Positions 1 through 8,365 of a DNA stretch of 64,000 nt are shown piece after piece. Location: the NCBI RefSeq assembly GCF_007858255.1, contig NZ_VFEU01000005.1, positions 1 to 64,000 on the forward strand, read 5' to 3'. The DNA is from Pseudomonas rhodesiae. Lineage in GTDB: Bacteria > Pseudomonadota > Gammaproteobacteria > Pseudomonadales > Pseudomonadaceae. Under the pieces are notes generated by a model. It was given only the letters and a program-made list of their open reading frames with translations, did no database searches and was not told where the DNA came from. The translations under genes and the position numbers were made by a program. Position 1 is the first letter of the stretch; each line of letters opens with the position of its first letter.

Positions 1-146
1 CGCAGATTGGCTTGAAGGAAGAGTATCCAGGCACGACCAACCCGTTCCCGTGGATGAGCGAGATCATGGACTTGAAGAAAGAGAAAAACTTCTTCGAAAC
101 CCGCGTGATCGAGTACCAGACCGGCGGTGCGCTGAGCTGGGATTGA
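1..146 (+). CDS. nrdB: Ribonucleotide reductase class Ia beta subunit, C-terminal end (partial)
   Basis: Only the last 48 codons are in the window, read in the frame beginning at base 3 and ending at the TGA at 144-146. The tail contains FFETRVIEYQ and ends GALSWD, which matches the C-terminal tail of class I NrdB proteins; this tail docks the radical-carrying beta subunit onto NrdA. The enzyme reduces ribonucleoside diphosphates to deoxyribonucleotides in the cytoplasm. A strong terminator begins 17 bases after the stop, so nrdB is the last gene of its transcript. The diiron and tyrosyl-radical residues lie outside the window. The assignment rests on the tail alone but is distinctive. Confidence 0.85.
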   Translation, partial: QIGLKEEYPGTTNPFPWMSEIMDLKKEKNFFETRVIEYQTGGALSWD

Positions 147-162
147 TTAACAAGTAACAGTA

Positions 163-193
163 AAAAGAGCTGCTCACGGCAGCTCTTTTTTTT
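163..193 (+). terminator. Rho-independent terminator after nrdB
   Basis: Arms AAAGAGCTGC and GCAGCTCTTT flank a short TCACG loop and are followed by a run of eight T. This is a classical intrinsic terminator. It overlaps the only upstream alternative start (TTG at 192) of the next gene, which argues against that start. Confidence 0.9.
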
Positions 194-221
194 GACAAAA
201 ATTCAGGATCGGACCTACAGC

Positions 222-731
222 ATGGAAATGCTTGTCTTCACACTTATCAGCATCGCCCTACTCGCTCTTGGTGCCTGGAGCATTCTTTCGGGAAGACTCT
301 ACAGACAACCATTTGCCCTGTACCTAATTGGTTTTCTATTGGCGCTGGGGGGCGGGTACATCGCGTACGGCCTGGATCTGGGTTCTCAAAACGGTACAGT
401 TTCTAAATTTTTCACCCATCTCAAACTCGCCTCATCGTTTGTCAGTTACACCATCGCAGCAGCGGGCGGCAGCCTCATCGCCAGCGGTATTGTTCTGAAA
501 GCACAACACCAGGCCCAAAGGGACTACCTGAAAGCGAAAGCCTGCGTAGACCTGATTCTGGACAACATCAGGATCATTCAATTGAGTGCCAAGGAAATAC
601 TCGACGACCCTGCAAGATTCCCTTTAGAACAACAGGAAAAAAGACTCCGCGCGTTGCGCGAACGCTTTTGTGACCAGACGATCGCGCTGCATCAAGCCAC
701 TGATCGACTAGATCGGATGGCGAATCTATAG
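222..731 (+). CDS. Hypothetical membrane protein with cytoplasmic helical tail
   Basis: A 169-residue protein of unknown function. From the ATG at 222 it has a hydrophobic helix (residues about 3-20), a second one with a GGGYIAYG stretch (about 30-47) and a third, SYTIAAAGGSLIASG (about 72-90). A charged, helical C-terminal half of about 75 residues follows. It is therefore probably an inner-membrane protein with a cytoplasmic coiled or helical domain. The in-frame TTG at 192 would start inside the nrdB terminator, so ATG 222 is preferred, although its Shine-Dalgarno is weak. It stands alone between nrdB and a nuclease remnant, and no family is recognised. Confidence 0.6.
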   Translation: MEMLVFTLISIALLALGAWSILSGRLYRQPFALYLIGFLLALGGGYIAYGLDLGSQNGTVSKFFTHLKLASSFVSYTIAAAGGSLIASGIVLKAQHQAQRDYLKAKACVDLILDNIRIIQLSAKEILDDPARFPLEQQEKRLRALRERFCDQTIALHQATDRLDRMANL

Positions 732-771
732 AGGCCTGGGTGGGGGCAGACTTATTTTTTGGGGGGGCCGG

Positions 772-943
772 CCACTTCTTGAAGTACATCAACGCAAGCA
801 CCTGCCCCCAGAAGGGTTCGGATCGCATCACCAATGCTGTAGCCTTGTGCCCCAATTGCCATCAGCGTTGTCACCGATCAAGCGACCGGGGTGCTTTCAC
901 CAAAGCGCTCTACACCAAGGTCGGAAGATTGGCACGGGAGTAG
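772..943 (+). pseudogene. HNH endonuclease remnant, frameshifted and truncated
   Basis: The 3' part encodes SDRITNAVALCPNCH followed by QRCHRSSDRGAF, the end of an HNH nuclease domain with its zinc CPxCH motif. Just upstream, in a different frame (from 772), the DNA reads PLLEVHQRKHLPPEG. This resembles the preceding HNH strand (usually LEVHH...GG). Joining them needs a one-base shift near 815-822. Nothing like the usual N-terminal half of such a protein precedes it. In the continuous frame an open reading frame runs from 740 to 943 (67 codons). I read this as the decayed tail of an HNH nuclease gene, possibly left by a lost restriction or mobile module. The second histidine position is Q instead of H. 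Confidence 0.6.
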
Positions 944-1001
944 ACTCCTGCTGTCACACCTGATGCACGAAAAAAATACTAGATAGGACCGAGGCCAACC
1001 C

Positions 1002-1661
1002 GTGAACCCAGACATGCTCGAAGCCGGCCCCGTTGACGCCAAAGTACTCTCCGTCTTTGACTTCGACGGCACGCTCACCCACCACGACAGTTTCGTGCCC
1101 TTCCTCAAGTTTGCCTTCGGCAGCGGCGAGTTTTATGGCCGGATGGTCAAGCTAGCGGTGCCGGGGCTGCGTTTTTTGTTGCGGCAGATCAGCCGGGACG
1201 AGTTGAAGGCGCAGTTGATCCGCACCTTTATGACCGGGGTGGAGAAGACGTGGGTGCAGCAGAAAGCCGAAGAGTACTGCCAGCGCAATTGGGCGCGGCT
1301 GATGCGCCCGGCGGGGGTGCTATCGGTGGAGCAGGAGTTGGGCTCGGGGGCGGAGGTGACGCTGTGCTCGGCATCGCCGGCGTTGGTGCTGCAGCCATTT
1401 GCGGATCGGCTTGGGATCAAGTTGATTGGCACGGAGCTGGAGGTGGTCGACGGGGTGTTGACCGGCAAGCTCACTGGCAATAACTGCCGCTGTGAGAATA
1501 AAGTGCTGCGGCTTGAGGCGGTGTACGGGGATCTGGGGGAGTATCGACTGCGGGCCTGGGGCGATACGCGTGGGGATCGGGAGTTGTTGGCGGCGGCGCA
1601 GGATGCGCATTTTCGGCATTTTCATGCGAAGAAGAAAAAGCGCGCTCGCTTGCAGCGGTGA
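1002..1661 (+). CDS. HAD superfamily IB phosphatase
   Basis: A 219-residue HAD-like hydrolase. Motif I is FDFDGTLTHHD (about residues 18-28), with the nucleophile and acid Asp. Motif II is LCSASP (about 125-130). A Lys in NKVLRLEA serves as motif III, and motif IV is GDTRGDREL near residue 190. This set fits the HAD-IB group of SerB-like phosphatases with a helical cap between motifs I and II. Such enzymes act on small phosphomonoesters in the cytoplasm; the substrate cannot be read from sequence. The start is GTG 1002, with ATG 1014 as an alternative four codons in; the spacing to GACCGAGG does not settle which is used. The gene stands alone. Confidence 0.85.
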   Translation: MNPDMLEAGPVDAKVLSVFDFDGTLTHHDSFVPFLKFAFGSGEFYGRMVKLAVPGLRFLLRQISRDELKAQLIRTFMTGVEKTWVQQKAEEYCQRNWARLMRPAGVLSVEQELGSGAEVTLCSASPALVLQPFADRLGIKLIGTELEVVDGVLTGKLTGNNCRCENKVLRLEAVYGDLGEYRLRAWGDTRGDRELLAAAQDAHFRHFHAKKKKRARLQR

Positions 1662-1777
1662 TGCGGGTGGAGACGTTCGACAGGGAAACCGAGTCGGTCC
1701 CATCGCAGCCTCGCTAAAGCTCGGCACCTCCCACATTTGACCTTTTGCAGCCCGTTGATCTGTGTTCGGCGAAGGGT

Positions 1778-2737
1778 TTACGGGGTGGCTTTGAGATTTA
1801 CGCCGAGGGCGGTGGCAAAGGCTTTTACCAGCGGACTTCTCGGCGCGTTGTGGCGCAGGATCAGGTTAAACGCCGTGCTCAGGTGAACCTGCTCCGGACA
1901 CAGTGCGCGCAGGCGCCCTTCCCTTACCAACGGTGTGGCGTAGTGTTCGGGCAAGAAACCGATAAAGCGGCCGGTAAGGATCAGGATGGCGACGGCTTCG
2001 ACCTGGGAGGCTGAGGCCGATTGGCTGTCGTAGTTGACGAAATGGCTCTTATCGCGATGGATCGCATACCGATGGTTGACCACTTCATATTGGCGCAGCA
2101 CCTCAGGCGTGATGTCGTTCGCGGTGAACAGCGGATGTCCTACGGCGCAGTAGGCGTGGGCCCTTTCTTCGTAGAGCGGGAAGTAGTCGAATTCTTCGCG
2201 GCGCTGGTATACGGGAACAATACCGACGATCAAGCGCCCTTCCACTACGCCGCGCTCAACTTCATCCAATTGCGAGGCATGTAGGCGCAATCTTATTTTT
2301 GGCGATTGGCTATGTAAGGCGCCCAGGGCTTTAATCAATGGTGAATTAACATCGGAGACGGTGTTATCAATAACTCCGACACTAAGATCACCAATAAGCT
2401 CGTTTTGCGCCGAACTAAGCTTGTCTCTGAAACTGTCCACCGAGGCAAATAACTCAATGCTCGCCTGATATACCAACTTGCCTTCTTCGGTCAGCCCGAA
2501 GCCTTCGCGGCCCCGCGTACACAGGCGCATGCCGATGCGGATTTCCAGGTCGGAAATCTGTTTGCTGATGGCCGCGAGGCCCACGTTCAGCTCGTTTTGC
2601 GCGGCGCTGAAGCCTCCCGCCTCGACCACGGCCATAAATACCCGGAGCAATTTGAAGTCCAGGCCGCTCAGTTGCAAAGGCGGTCGAGTGCCGGGTTTTG
2701 GCGCTATGTTTCCAGAATTGGAAAGTGGGGTTTCCAT
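1778..2737 (-). CDS. LysR-family transcriptional regulator divergent from the argH-like operon
   Basis: A 319-residue LysR-type regulator. The winged HTH covers about residues 24-83 (LLRVFMAVVEAGGFSAAQ through LEIRIGMRLCTRG), after an unusual 20-residue N-terminal lead. The rest is the two-lobed effector-binding domain. An AGAGGT Shine-Dalgarno precedes the ATG at a long spacing. The gene is transcribed away from the argininosuccinate-lyase-like gene, and the 194-bp gap holds three TTGAATA repeats. By the usual LysR arrangement it probably controls that operon in response to the transported substrate or a breakdown product. The effector is unknown. Confidence 0.88.
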   Translation of the reverse strand: METPLSNSGNIAPKPGTRPPLQLSGLDFKLLRVFMAVVEAGGFSAAQNELNVGLAAISKQISDLEIRIGMRLCTRGREGFGLTEEGKLVYQASIELFASVDSFRDKLSSAQNELIGDLSVGVIDNTVSDVNSPLIKALGALHSQSPKIRLRLHASQLDEVERGVVEGRLIVGIVPVYQRREEFDYFPLYEERAHAYCAVGHPLFTANDITPEVLRQYEVVNHRYAIHRDKSHFVNYDSQSASASQVEAVAILILTGRFIGFLPEHYATPLVREGRLRALCPEQVHLSTAFNLILRHNAPRSPLVKAFATALGVNLKATP

Positions 2738-2761
2738 AATACGCGTTGACCTCTAGTGCCA

Positions 2762-2847
2762 TATTCAAACAGGCTTTGACCCAATCCTTGAATACAGCCA
2801 GGCGGCGATAATGAACATAAACAACCGACCTTGGCAACCTTGAATAC
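2762..2847. promoter_or_regulatory. TTGAATA repeat cluster, candidate LysR operators
   Basis: TATTCAA at 2762-2768 is the inverse of TTGAATA, which recurs at 2788-2794 and 2840-2846. The last two lie inside the identical decamer CCTTGAATAC (2786-2795 and 2838-2847), repeated 52 bp apart, close to five helical turns. The cluster lies between the divergent LysR gene and the argH-like gene, where a LysR tetramer would bind. The function is inferred from position and repetition only. Confidence 0.4.
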
Positions 2848-2931
2848 GGTGCGTCAGACGCCGGTTCAACCCGATTGAAAACTTACTTTTACTGCCTCCG
2901 ACTCTTCTAAAAACAAGCGTGAGGAACACCT

Positions 2932-4359
2932 ATGTCTCAGCCTACCGACCGCCTTTGGGGCGCGCGTTTCAAGAGTGGCCCGTCCGCGGCATTGGCGGCG
3001 CTGTCCCGTTGCCCTGAGCGTTATTTCCGCCTGACGCCCTACGACCTGGCTGGCTCCCGCGCCCATGCCCGTGAGTTGCAGCGCGCCGGGCTGCTGGACG
3101 AATCGGAGACCCTGCGCACGCTGCAAGCACTGGACACTATCGGCGAGGATTTCGCCGCCGGCCGCCTGCATCCGACCCTGGATGACGAAGACGTCCACAC
3201 CTTTATCGAACGCGTCCTGACCGAGCGCCTCGGCGCCCTGGGCGGCAAGCTGCGCGCCGGGCGTTCGCGCAACGATCAAACGGCCAATGATCTGCGCCTT
3301 TTCCTACGGGACCATGCGCGCACCATCGCCACCGAGGTGCTGGGGTTGCAGCAGGCATTGGTGACCCAAGCCGAACAGCATATCGAGAGTATCTGCCCGG
3401 GCTTTACCCACTTGCAGCAGGCCCAGCCGATTGTGTTCGCCCACCACTTGCTGGCTCACGCCCAGTCGATGTTGCGTGACGTACAGCGCCTGGTGGATTG
3501 GGATGCGCGCACGGCATTGTCGCCGTTGGGCGCGGCGGCGATGGCAGGTTCCGCGATTGCGCGTCAACCGCAGCAGTCGGCTGAGGAAATGGGCTACAGC
3601 GCACCCTGCGAAAACTCCATCGATGCCGTGGCCAGCCGCGATCATGTAGCGGAATTTCTGTTTGTGGCAGGCATGCTCGGGGTGAATATTTCGCGGCTGT
3701 CCGAAGAGTTTTGCCTGTGGTCGTCGCGCCAGTTTCGCTGGGTCGTGCTGGACGATGCCTATGCCACCGGTAGCTCGATCATGCCGCAGAAAAAGAACCC
3801 GGACATTGCCGAATTGGCACGGGGCAAGGCCGGACGTTTGATCGGCAACCTGACCGGGTTGATGTCGACGCTCAAGTCGTTGCCACTCTCCTACAACCGC
3901 GATCTGAGTGAAGACAAGCACAGCGTGCTGGACAGCGTCGACACCCTGCTGCTGGTGCTGCCCGCCATGGCCGGGATGGTCGCAACCATGAAGGTGCAAG
4001 TGGAGGAGCTGCGGCGCCAGGCCCCCATGGGTTTTACCTTGGCGACCGAAGTGGCCGATTGGTTGGCCACCCGTGGCGTGCCGTTCAAGGAGGCCCACGA
4101 GATCACCGGCGCTTTGGTGCAGGCCTGTGAGAAGCATGAGATCGAATTGTGGGAAGCCTCGCCGGCGATGCTGGCCGAGGTGGATGCGCGGTTGACCCCT
4201 GAAGTGCGCGATTGCCTGACCCTGGAAGCGGCGATTGCTGCGCGCAGTGGCTGGGGTGGGACGGCGCCGGAGCGGGTGCGCGAGCAGATCGGGCGGTTGA
4301 AGGTGGCGTTGGCTGAGCAGCAGAAATGGGCTGAGAGTTACCTGGGGTTTCGGCTTTGA
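2932..4359 (+). CDS. Argininosuccinate lyase paralogue (aspartase/fumarase superfamily C-N lyase)
   Basis: A 475-residue protein with the ASL fold. AGRSRNDQTANDL (about 107-119) and FTHLQQAQP (about 160-168) carry the succinyl-binding residues and the catalytic His. The superfamily signature is GSSIMPQKKNPD (about 281-292), whose Ser is the general base. Such enzymes split a C-N bond and release fumarate. The N-terminal substrate segment differs from ordinary ArgH: WGARF replaces WGGRF, and CPERYFRL takes the place of the usual SxxFDxRL segment. It has its own LysR gene and is followed by an amino-acid importer, which is not the biosynthetic argH context. I infer a catabolic lyase for an imported N-substituted aspartate such as argininosuccinate or an EDDS-like compound. 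GAGG precedes the start. Confidence 0.8.
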   Translation: MSQPTDRLWGARFKSGPSAALAALSRCPERYFRLTPYDLAGSRAHARELQRAGLLDESETLRTLQALDTIGEDFAAGRLHPTLDDEDVHTFIERVLTERLGALGGKLRAGRSRNDQTANDLRLFLRDHARTIATEVLGLQQALVTQAEQHIESICPGFTHLQQAQPIVFAHHLLAHAQSMLRDVQRLVDWDARTALSPLGAAAMAGSAIARQPQQSAEEMGYSAPCENSIDAVASRDHVAEFLFVAGMLGVNISRLSEEFCLWSSRQFRWVVLDDAYATGSSIMPQKKNPDIAELARGKAGRLIGNLTGLMSTLKSLPLSYNRDLSEDKHSVLDSVDTLLLVLPAMAGMVATMKVQVEELRRQAPMGFTLATEVADWLATRGVPFKEAHEITGALVQACEKHEIELWEASPAMLAEVDARLTPEVRDCLTLEAAIAARSGWGGTAPERVREQIGRLKVALAEQQKWAESYLGFRL

Positions 4360-4384
4360 GCCACTGGAATAGGTGGTGCCTGCA

Positions 4385-4422
4385 CTGGCGCTTTCGCAGG
4401 CAAGCCAGTTCCCACATTTTGA
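4385..4422. repeat. Single REP-like element
   Basis: An imperfect palindrome bounded by CTGGC and GCCAG with the tail TTCCCACATTTTGA, typical of solitary REP half-elements in Pseudomonas. It lies between the lyase and permease genes and could fold in the mRNA of this operon. Confidence 0.5.
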
Positions 4423-4478
4423 CCGCATTTCAACAGTTGCACCGAGTACAGCGGTAATCGCTTTTTTGGAGAATCACC

Positions 4479-5357
4479 ATGAACCCAACCCCTGCCGAGC
4501 GCTTGCAAGCCGAGCGCAAGCAGTCCGAGAACCAGTTCGATATCACCCAGTACGAACATGTGCCGCGGCGCTATTACGGGCGCATGTTCTTCGCCACGTT
4601 GATTGTGATCGTCCTGGCGGCGCTGTTGCGCGCATTCGCCAATGGCCAGATCGAATGGTCCTACATCGGCCAGTTTCTGACGTCTGAAGCGATCCTGTGG
4701 GGCTTGGCCAATACCATCATCATGTCGATCCTGGCGATGGCGCTGGGCGTGGTGATCGGCGTGATCACCGCGATCATGCGCATGTCGGCCAACCCGATCC
4801 TGCGCTACGTGGCCATTACTTACACCTGGCTGTTCCGTGGTACGCCACTGATTCTGCAACTGCTGCTGTGGTTCAACCTGGCATTGATCTTCCCGGTGAT
4901 CGCGATTCCCGGCCTGTTCAGCATCGACACCGTCGACCTGATGACGCCATTCGTGGCCGCCCTGCTCGGCCTGAGCATCAACCAGGGTGCCTACACCGCC
5001 GAGGTGGTGCGCGCCGGTTTGCTCTCGGTGGACACCGGCCAGTACGAAGCGGCCAAATCCATCGGCATGCCGAGTCTGCAAGCGCTGCGTAGGATCATTC
5101 TGCCGCAGGCCATGCGCGTGATTATTCCGCCCGTAGGCAACGAGTTCATCAGCATGGTGAAAATGACCAGCCTGGCCAGTGTGATCCAGTACTCGGAGCT
5201 GCTGCACAACGCGCAAAACATCTACTACGCCAACGCGCGGGTCATGGAGCTGCTGATCGTCGCGGGCATCTGGTACCTGGCGGTGGTGACCGTTCTTTCA
5301 TTTGGCCAAAGCCGCCTGGAGCGTCGCTTTGCCCGCGGCGCCGGCAAGCGTTCGTAA
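4479..5357 (+). CDS. Polar amino-acid ABC transporter permease
   Basis: A 292-residue HisM/GlnP-type inner-membrane permease. The N-terminus is a cytoplasmic segment of about 35 residues, unusually long for the family. About five transmembrane helices follow, beginning at FFATLIVIVLAALLRAF. The EAA loop that docks on the ATPase is GQYEAAKSIGMPSLQALRRI (about 188-207). Only one permease gene is present, so it should act as a homodimer. An AGAATC-type ribosome-binding site precedes the ATG. It is followed 24 bp later by the ATPase gene and then the binding protein, forming one import system downstream of the lyase gene. Confidence 0.9.
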   Translation: MNPTPAERLQAERKQSENQFDITQYEHVPRRYYGRMFFATLIVIVLAALLRAFANGQIEWSYIGQFLTSEAILWGLANTIIMSILAMALGVVIGVITAIMRMSANPILRYVAITYTWLFRGTPLILQLLLWFNLALIFPVIAIPGLFSIDTVDLMTPFVAALLGLSINQGAYTAEVVRAGLLSVDTGQYEAAKSIGMPSLQALRRIILPQAMRVIIPPVGNEFISMVKMTSLASVIQYSELLHNAQNIYYANARVMELLIVAGIWYLAVVTVLSFGQSRLERRFARGAGKRS

Positions 5358-5381
5358 GTCTGGGTTGAGGAGATTTGCCCC

Positions 5382-6146
5382 ATGAGAAGCATCGTCAAGG
5401 CCGTCAACCTGAACAAGTATTACGACCAGTATCACGCGCTGCGCGACATCAATATCGAGGTCGAGCAAGGCGAGGTGATGTGCATCATCGGCCCGTCCGG
5501 CTCGGGTAAAAGCACCCTGCTGCGCTGCGTCAATCAACTGGAAAAAATCGACAAGGGCGGCCTATGGGTCGACGGCGAGCTGGTGGGTTACCGGGTGGTC
5601 GGCAACAAGCTGCACGAGATGAACGAAGTGCAGATCGCCCGCCAACGCCTGGCCACCGGCATGGTGTTCCAGCGCTTTAATTTGTTCCCGCATATGACCG
5701 TGCTGCAGAACATCATCGAAGGCCCGTGCCAGGTGCTCAAACGCTCGCCCAAAGAGGCCATCGAAGATGCCATGGAGCTGCTGGCCCGCGTCGGCCTGGC
5801 GGACAAGCGCAATGCGTATCCGGTGGAATTGTCCGGCGGTCAGCAGCAGCGTGTGGCGATTGCCCGCGCGCTGGCGATGCGTCCCAAGTTGATGCTGTTT
5901 GACGAACCCACGTCGGCCCTCGACCCGGAGCTGGTAGGAGAAGTGCTGTCGGTGATGCGCGATTTAGCCACCACCGGCATGACCATGATCGTGGTCACCC
6001 ATGAGTTGGGCTTCGCCCGTGAAGTGTCCAGCCGCATGGTGTTTATGGACGCCGGCCAGATTGTGGAAGCCGGCAGCCCCGAAGAAATTCTAATAAGCCC
6101 ACAAAACCCGCGTACCCAAAGCTTTATTTCTGCCGTTCGCACTTAA
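5382..6146 (+). CDS. Polar amino-acid ABC transporter ATP-binding protein
   Basis: A 254-residue ABC ATPase of the GlnQ/HisP class. The Walker A motif is GPSGSGKST (about 38-46), followed by a Q-loop. The signature is [16 protein letters not shown] (about 150-165), Walker B is LMLFDEP, and the switch His is in VVTHELGFA. It powers import by the upstream permease on the cytoplasmic face of the inner membrane. The insertion [18 protein letters not shown] is common in the histidine/octopine-type branch. GAGGAG precedes the ATG. Only 25 bp separate it from the binding-protein gene. Confidence 0.92.
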   Translation: MRSIVKAVNLNKYYDQYHALRDINIEVEQGEVMCIIGPSGSGKSTLLRCVNQLEKIDKGGLWVDGELVGYRVVGNKLHEMNEVQIARQRLATGMVFQRFNLFPHMTVLQNIIEGPCQVLKRSPKEAIEDAMELLARVGLADKRNAYPVELSGGQQQRVAIARALAMRPKLMLFDEPTSALDPELVGEVLSVMRDLATTGMTMIVVTHELGFAREVSSRMVFMDAGQIVEAGSPEEILISPQNPRTQSFISAVRT

Positions 6147-6171
6147 CTAAATAACTAACGAGAACGTCCCC

Positions 6172-6990
6172 ATGAAAAACCTGTTTATCCCTACCCTGCT
6201 CGCCGGCCTGATGGCCTCCACTGCTGTGTTCGCCTTGCCGGCGGCCATCAAGGACAAAGGCGAAATCAGTGCGGCCATCGTGCCGAACTACCCGCCGATG
6301 GATTTCAAAGACCCGGCCACCAACAAACTCACCGGTTTTGACTTTGACCTGGGCAATGCGTTGGCCGAGCGCCTGGGTGTAAAGATCAAATGGCAGGAAA
6401 CCGGCTTCGAGCAGATGCTCAGCGGCCTGACCACCAAGCGCGTGGACATCGTGCTGTCAGGCATGAGCGACACCGCCGAACGGCAGAAATCGGTGACCTT
6501 TATCGACTACTTCACCAGCGGCCCACAGCTGTACACCCTGGCCAAGCGTGAAGAGATCAAGGAATTGACTGACTTGTGCGGTAAAAAAGTCGGCACCAGC
6601 CGCCGCACCACTTGGCCGTCGGAAATTACCGCATGGAGCAAGGAGCACTGCGAAGCGGCGGGTAAGCCAGGCATCGTAGTGATCGGCACCGAAGGTTCGG
6701 CGGACGCGCGAGCGCAGTTGCAGCAGAACCGCCTGGATGCAGCGATGCAGGGCAGCGAAACCATTCCGTATCTGATGTCGTTGGACAAGGGCAAGTACAA
6801 GCCGGTGGGCCTGGCGATTTCCAAGCAATTCACCGGGCTGGGCATCGAGAAGAGCAACACCGAGCTGGTCACGGCGATCAGTGAGACGTTGCAGGCCATG
6901 ATCGATGACGGCACCTACGGCAAGATTCTGAAGAAGTGGGACCTGGAGCAAGGGGCGGTCGAGAAGATCACCATCAATGCCGGCCAGTAA
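6172..6990 (+). CDS. Periplasmic amino-acid-type solute-binding protein
   Basis: A 272-residue family 3 solute-binding protein. The signal peptide covers about residues 1-21 (LLAGLMASTAVFA, cleaved before LPAAI). The first lobe starts with YPPMDFKD and GFDFDLGNALAERLG, typical of polar amino-acid receptors. The hinge region contains KKVGTSRRTTWPSEI. It delivers substrate to the permease/ATPase encoded just upstream. The order lyase-permease-ATPase-receptor on one strand suggests the ligand is also the substrate of the lyase. The specificity cannot be read from sequence. A REPIN follows the stop. Confidence 0.9.
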   Translation: MKNLFIPTLLAGLMASTAVFALPAAIKDKGEISAAIVPNYPPMDFKDPATNKLTGFDFDLGNALAERLGVKIKWQETGFEQMLSGLTTKRVDIVLSGMSDTAERQKSVTFIDYFTSGPQLYTLAKREEIKELTDLCGKKVGTSRRTTWPSEITAWSKEHCEAAGKPGIVVIGTEGSADARAQLQQNRLDAAMQGSETIPYLMSLDKGKYKPVGLAISKQFTGLGIEKSNTELVTAISETLQAMIDDGTYGKILKKWDLEQGAVEKITINAGQ

Positions 6991-7005
6991 CAACACGGTC
7001 TGAAA

Positions 7006-7098
7006 ATGTGCGAGGAGCTTGCCCCGATAGCGGTGGTTCAGTTAGCTGATGCTTGTCTGATACACCGCTATCGGGGGCGAGCCCCCTCCCACCTTTGA
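7006..7098. repeat. REPIN (paired inverted REP elements)
   Basis: Two REP units in inverted orientation. GAGGAGCTTGCCCCGATAGC on the left is mirrored by GCTATCGGGGGCGAGCCCCC on the right, with a variable centre. It lies between the binding-protein gene and the MFS gene and probably ends or stabilises the upstream transcript. The same family recurs at 30889, 43193 and 46685. Confidence 0.8.
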
Positions 7099-7141
7099 TC
7101 TGTGTTGTCGTTAAGTACTCTTTAGGACGCTCGCCTTCACC

Positions 7142-8311
7142 GTGGCCACCTACTCCCTGGTAATCCGCCGCTTGATGATCTGCTCGGTCACCATCGTGGT
7201 CAGCCGCGCCATGACCAGCCCGTTGCTGGCGCTGCTATTGAGCACCCGCCTGGGCCTCAACCAGCAGGACATCGGCCTGTTGATGGGCGTCGCGGTGTTT
7301 ATCGCCACGCTGCTGGGCTTGTATGGCGGCTACATCATCGATCGTTTGGAAAAGCGCAAGCTGTTGATCCTGGCGATGCTCTCCAGCTCCATCGGTTTTC
7401 TGTTGCTGACCTTTGCCAGCAACCTCTACCTCACCACCTTGACCCTGGTGATCACCGAAGCCGCCTCGGCCCTGTTTTTGATCGGCTCCAAGGCGATCAT
7501 CAGCGAAAACCTGCCGGTGGGGGAACGGGCCAAGGTGTTTTCCCTGCGTTACACCCTGACCAACGTGGGCTACGCCACCGGCCCCATGGTGGGCGTGGTG
7601 ATAGCCGGGCACATGCCGTTGGCGCCGTTTTTGATCGCCAGCGCGATTGCCTTGGGCAGTGTGTTCCTGATGATCGGCATCCCGCCCACTCAACGCGACG
7701 AAAGCGTCAAGCCACTGAGTTTTCTCAGCACGCTGCGCACCTTGCGCAACGATCGCACGTTGATCCTGTTCACCAGCGGCAGCTTGTTCAGCACCATTGT
7801 CCACGGGCGCTATACGCTTTATCTGTCACAGTTTCTGCTGGTGGCCTACAAGCCGGAGCAGGCGCTGAAAATTCTGTCAGCGGTGCTGGCATGCAATGCC
7901 GTTACCGTGATCGCCATGCAATACCAGATCGGCCGCTTCCTCAAGCGTGAGCAATTACGCTACTGGATCGTGCTGGGCACCACGCTGTTCATCGCCGGGT
8001 TGGTTGGCTTCAGCCTCGCGGACGGTCTGCTGAGCTGGTGCGTGGCAATGTTCGTGTTCACCTTGGGCGAGATGATCATCTACCCATCAGAGTTCCTGTT
8101 TATCGACACCATCGCCCCGCAAGCGCTGCGTGGCAGTTACTACGGCGCACAGAACCTGGCGGCGTTCGGCGGGGCGATGAGCCCGGTGATCTGCGGCTAT
8201 CTGTTGATCAACGCAGCGCCCACCAGCATGTTCTACGCCCTGGGTGCGTTGACCGCGCTGGGCGGCACCTTGTGTTTTCTGAGTGGGCGGCGGGTTGCAG
8301 GTTCTTGCTGA
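7142..8311 (+). CDS. MFS transporter (MdtH-like)
   Basis: A 389-residue major facilitator with about 12 predicted membrane helices. The family loop between helices 2 and 3 reads GGYIIDRLEKRK, and a second conserved stretch is TNVGYATGPMVG. It resembles MdtH/YceL-type multidrug exporters more than sugar importers. The start is GTG 7142, with AGGAC at a long spacing. A REPIN separates it from the amino-acid importer, so it may have its own promoter. It could export a product of the neighbouring lyase pathway or an unrelated compound. Substrate and direction are unproven. Confidence 0.8.
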   Translation: MATYSLVIRRLMICSVTIVVSRAMTSPLLALLLSTRLGLNQQDIGLLMGVAVFIATLLGLYGGYIIDRLEKRKLLILAMLSSSIGFLLLTFASNLYLTTLTLVITEAASALFLIGSKAIISENLPVGERAKVFSLRYTLTNVGYATGPMVGVVIAGHMPLAPFLIASAIALGSVFLMIGIPPTQRDESVKPLSFLSTLRTLRNDRTLILFTSGSLFSTIVHGRYTLYLSQFLLVAYKPEQALKILSAVLACNAVTVIAMQYQIGRFLKREQLRYWIVLGTTLFIAGLVGFSLADGLLSWCVAMFVFTLGEMIIYPSEFLFIDTIAPQALRGSYYGAQNLAAFGGAMSPVICGYLLINAAPTSMFYALGALTALGGTLCFLSGRRVAGSC

Positions 8312-8365
8312 TATTTACCCAGGATCCGGCTATTAATAACGAACTTTCTCACGGACCCGAGCCCC

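Noticed and set aside
192..221. TTG start at 192 for the membrane protein.
   Set aside because: It lies in the T run of the nrdB terminator and has no ribosome-binding site. ATG 222 begins the hydrophobic segment naturally.
1320..1736. Minus-strand open frame over the HAD phosphatase gene.
   Set aside because: Shadow frame with no recognisable domain, and the plus-strand gene has all HAD motifs.
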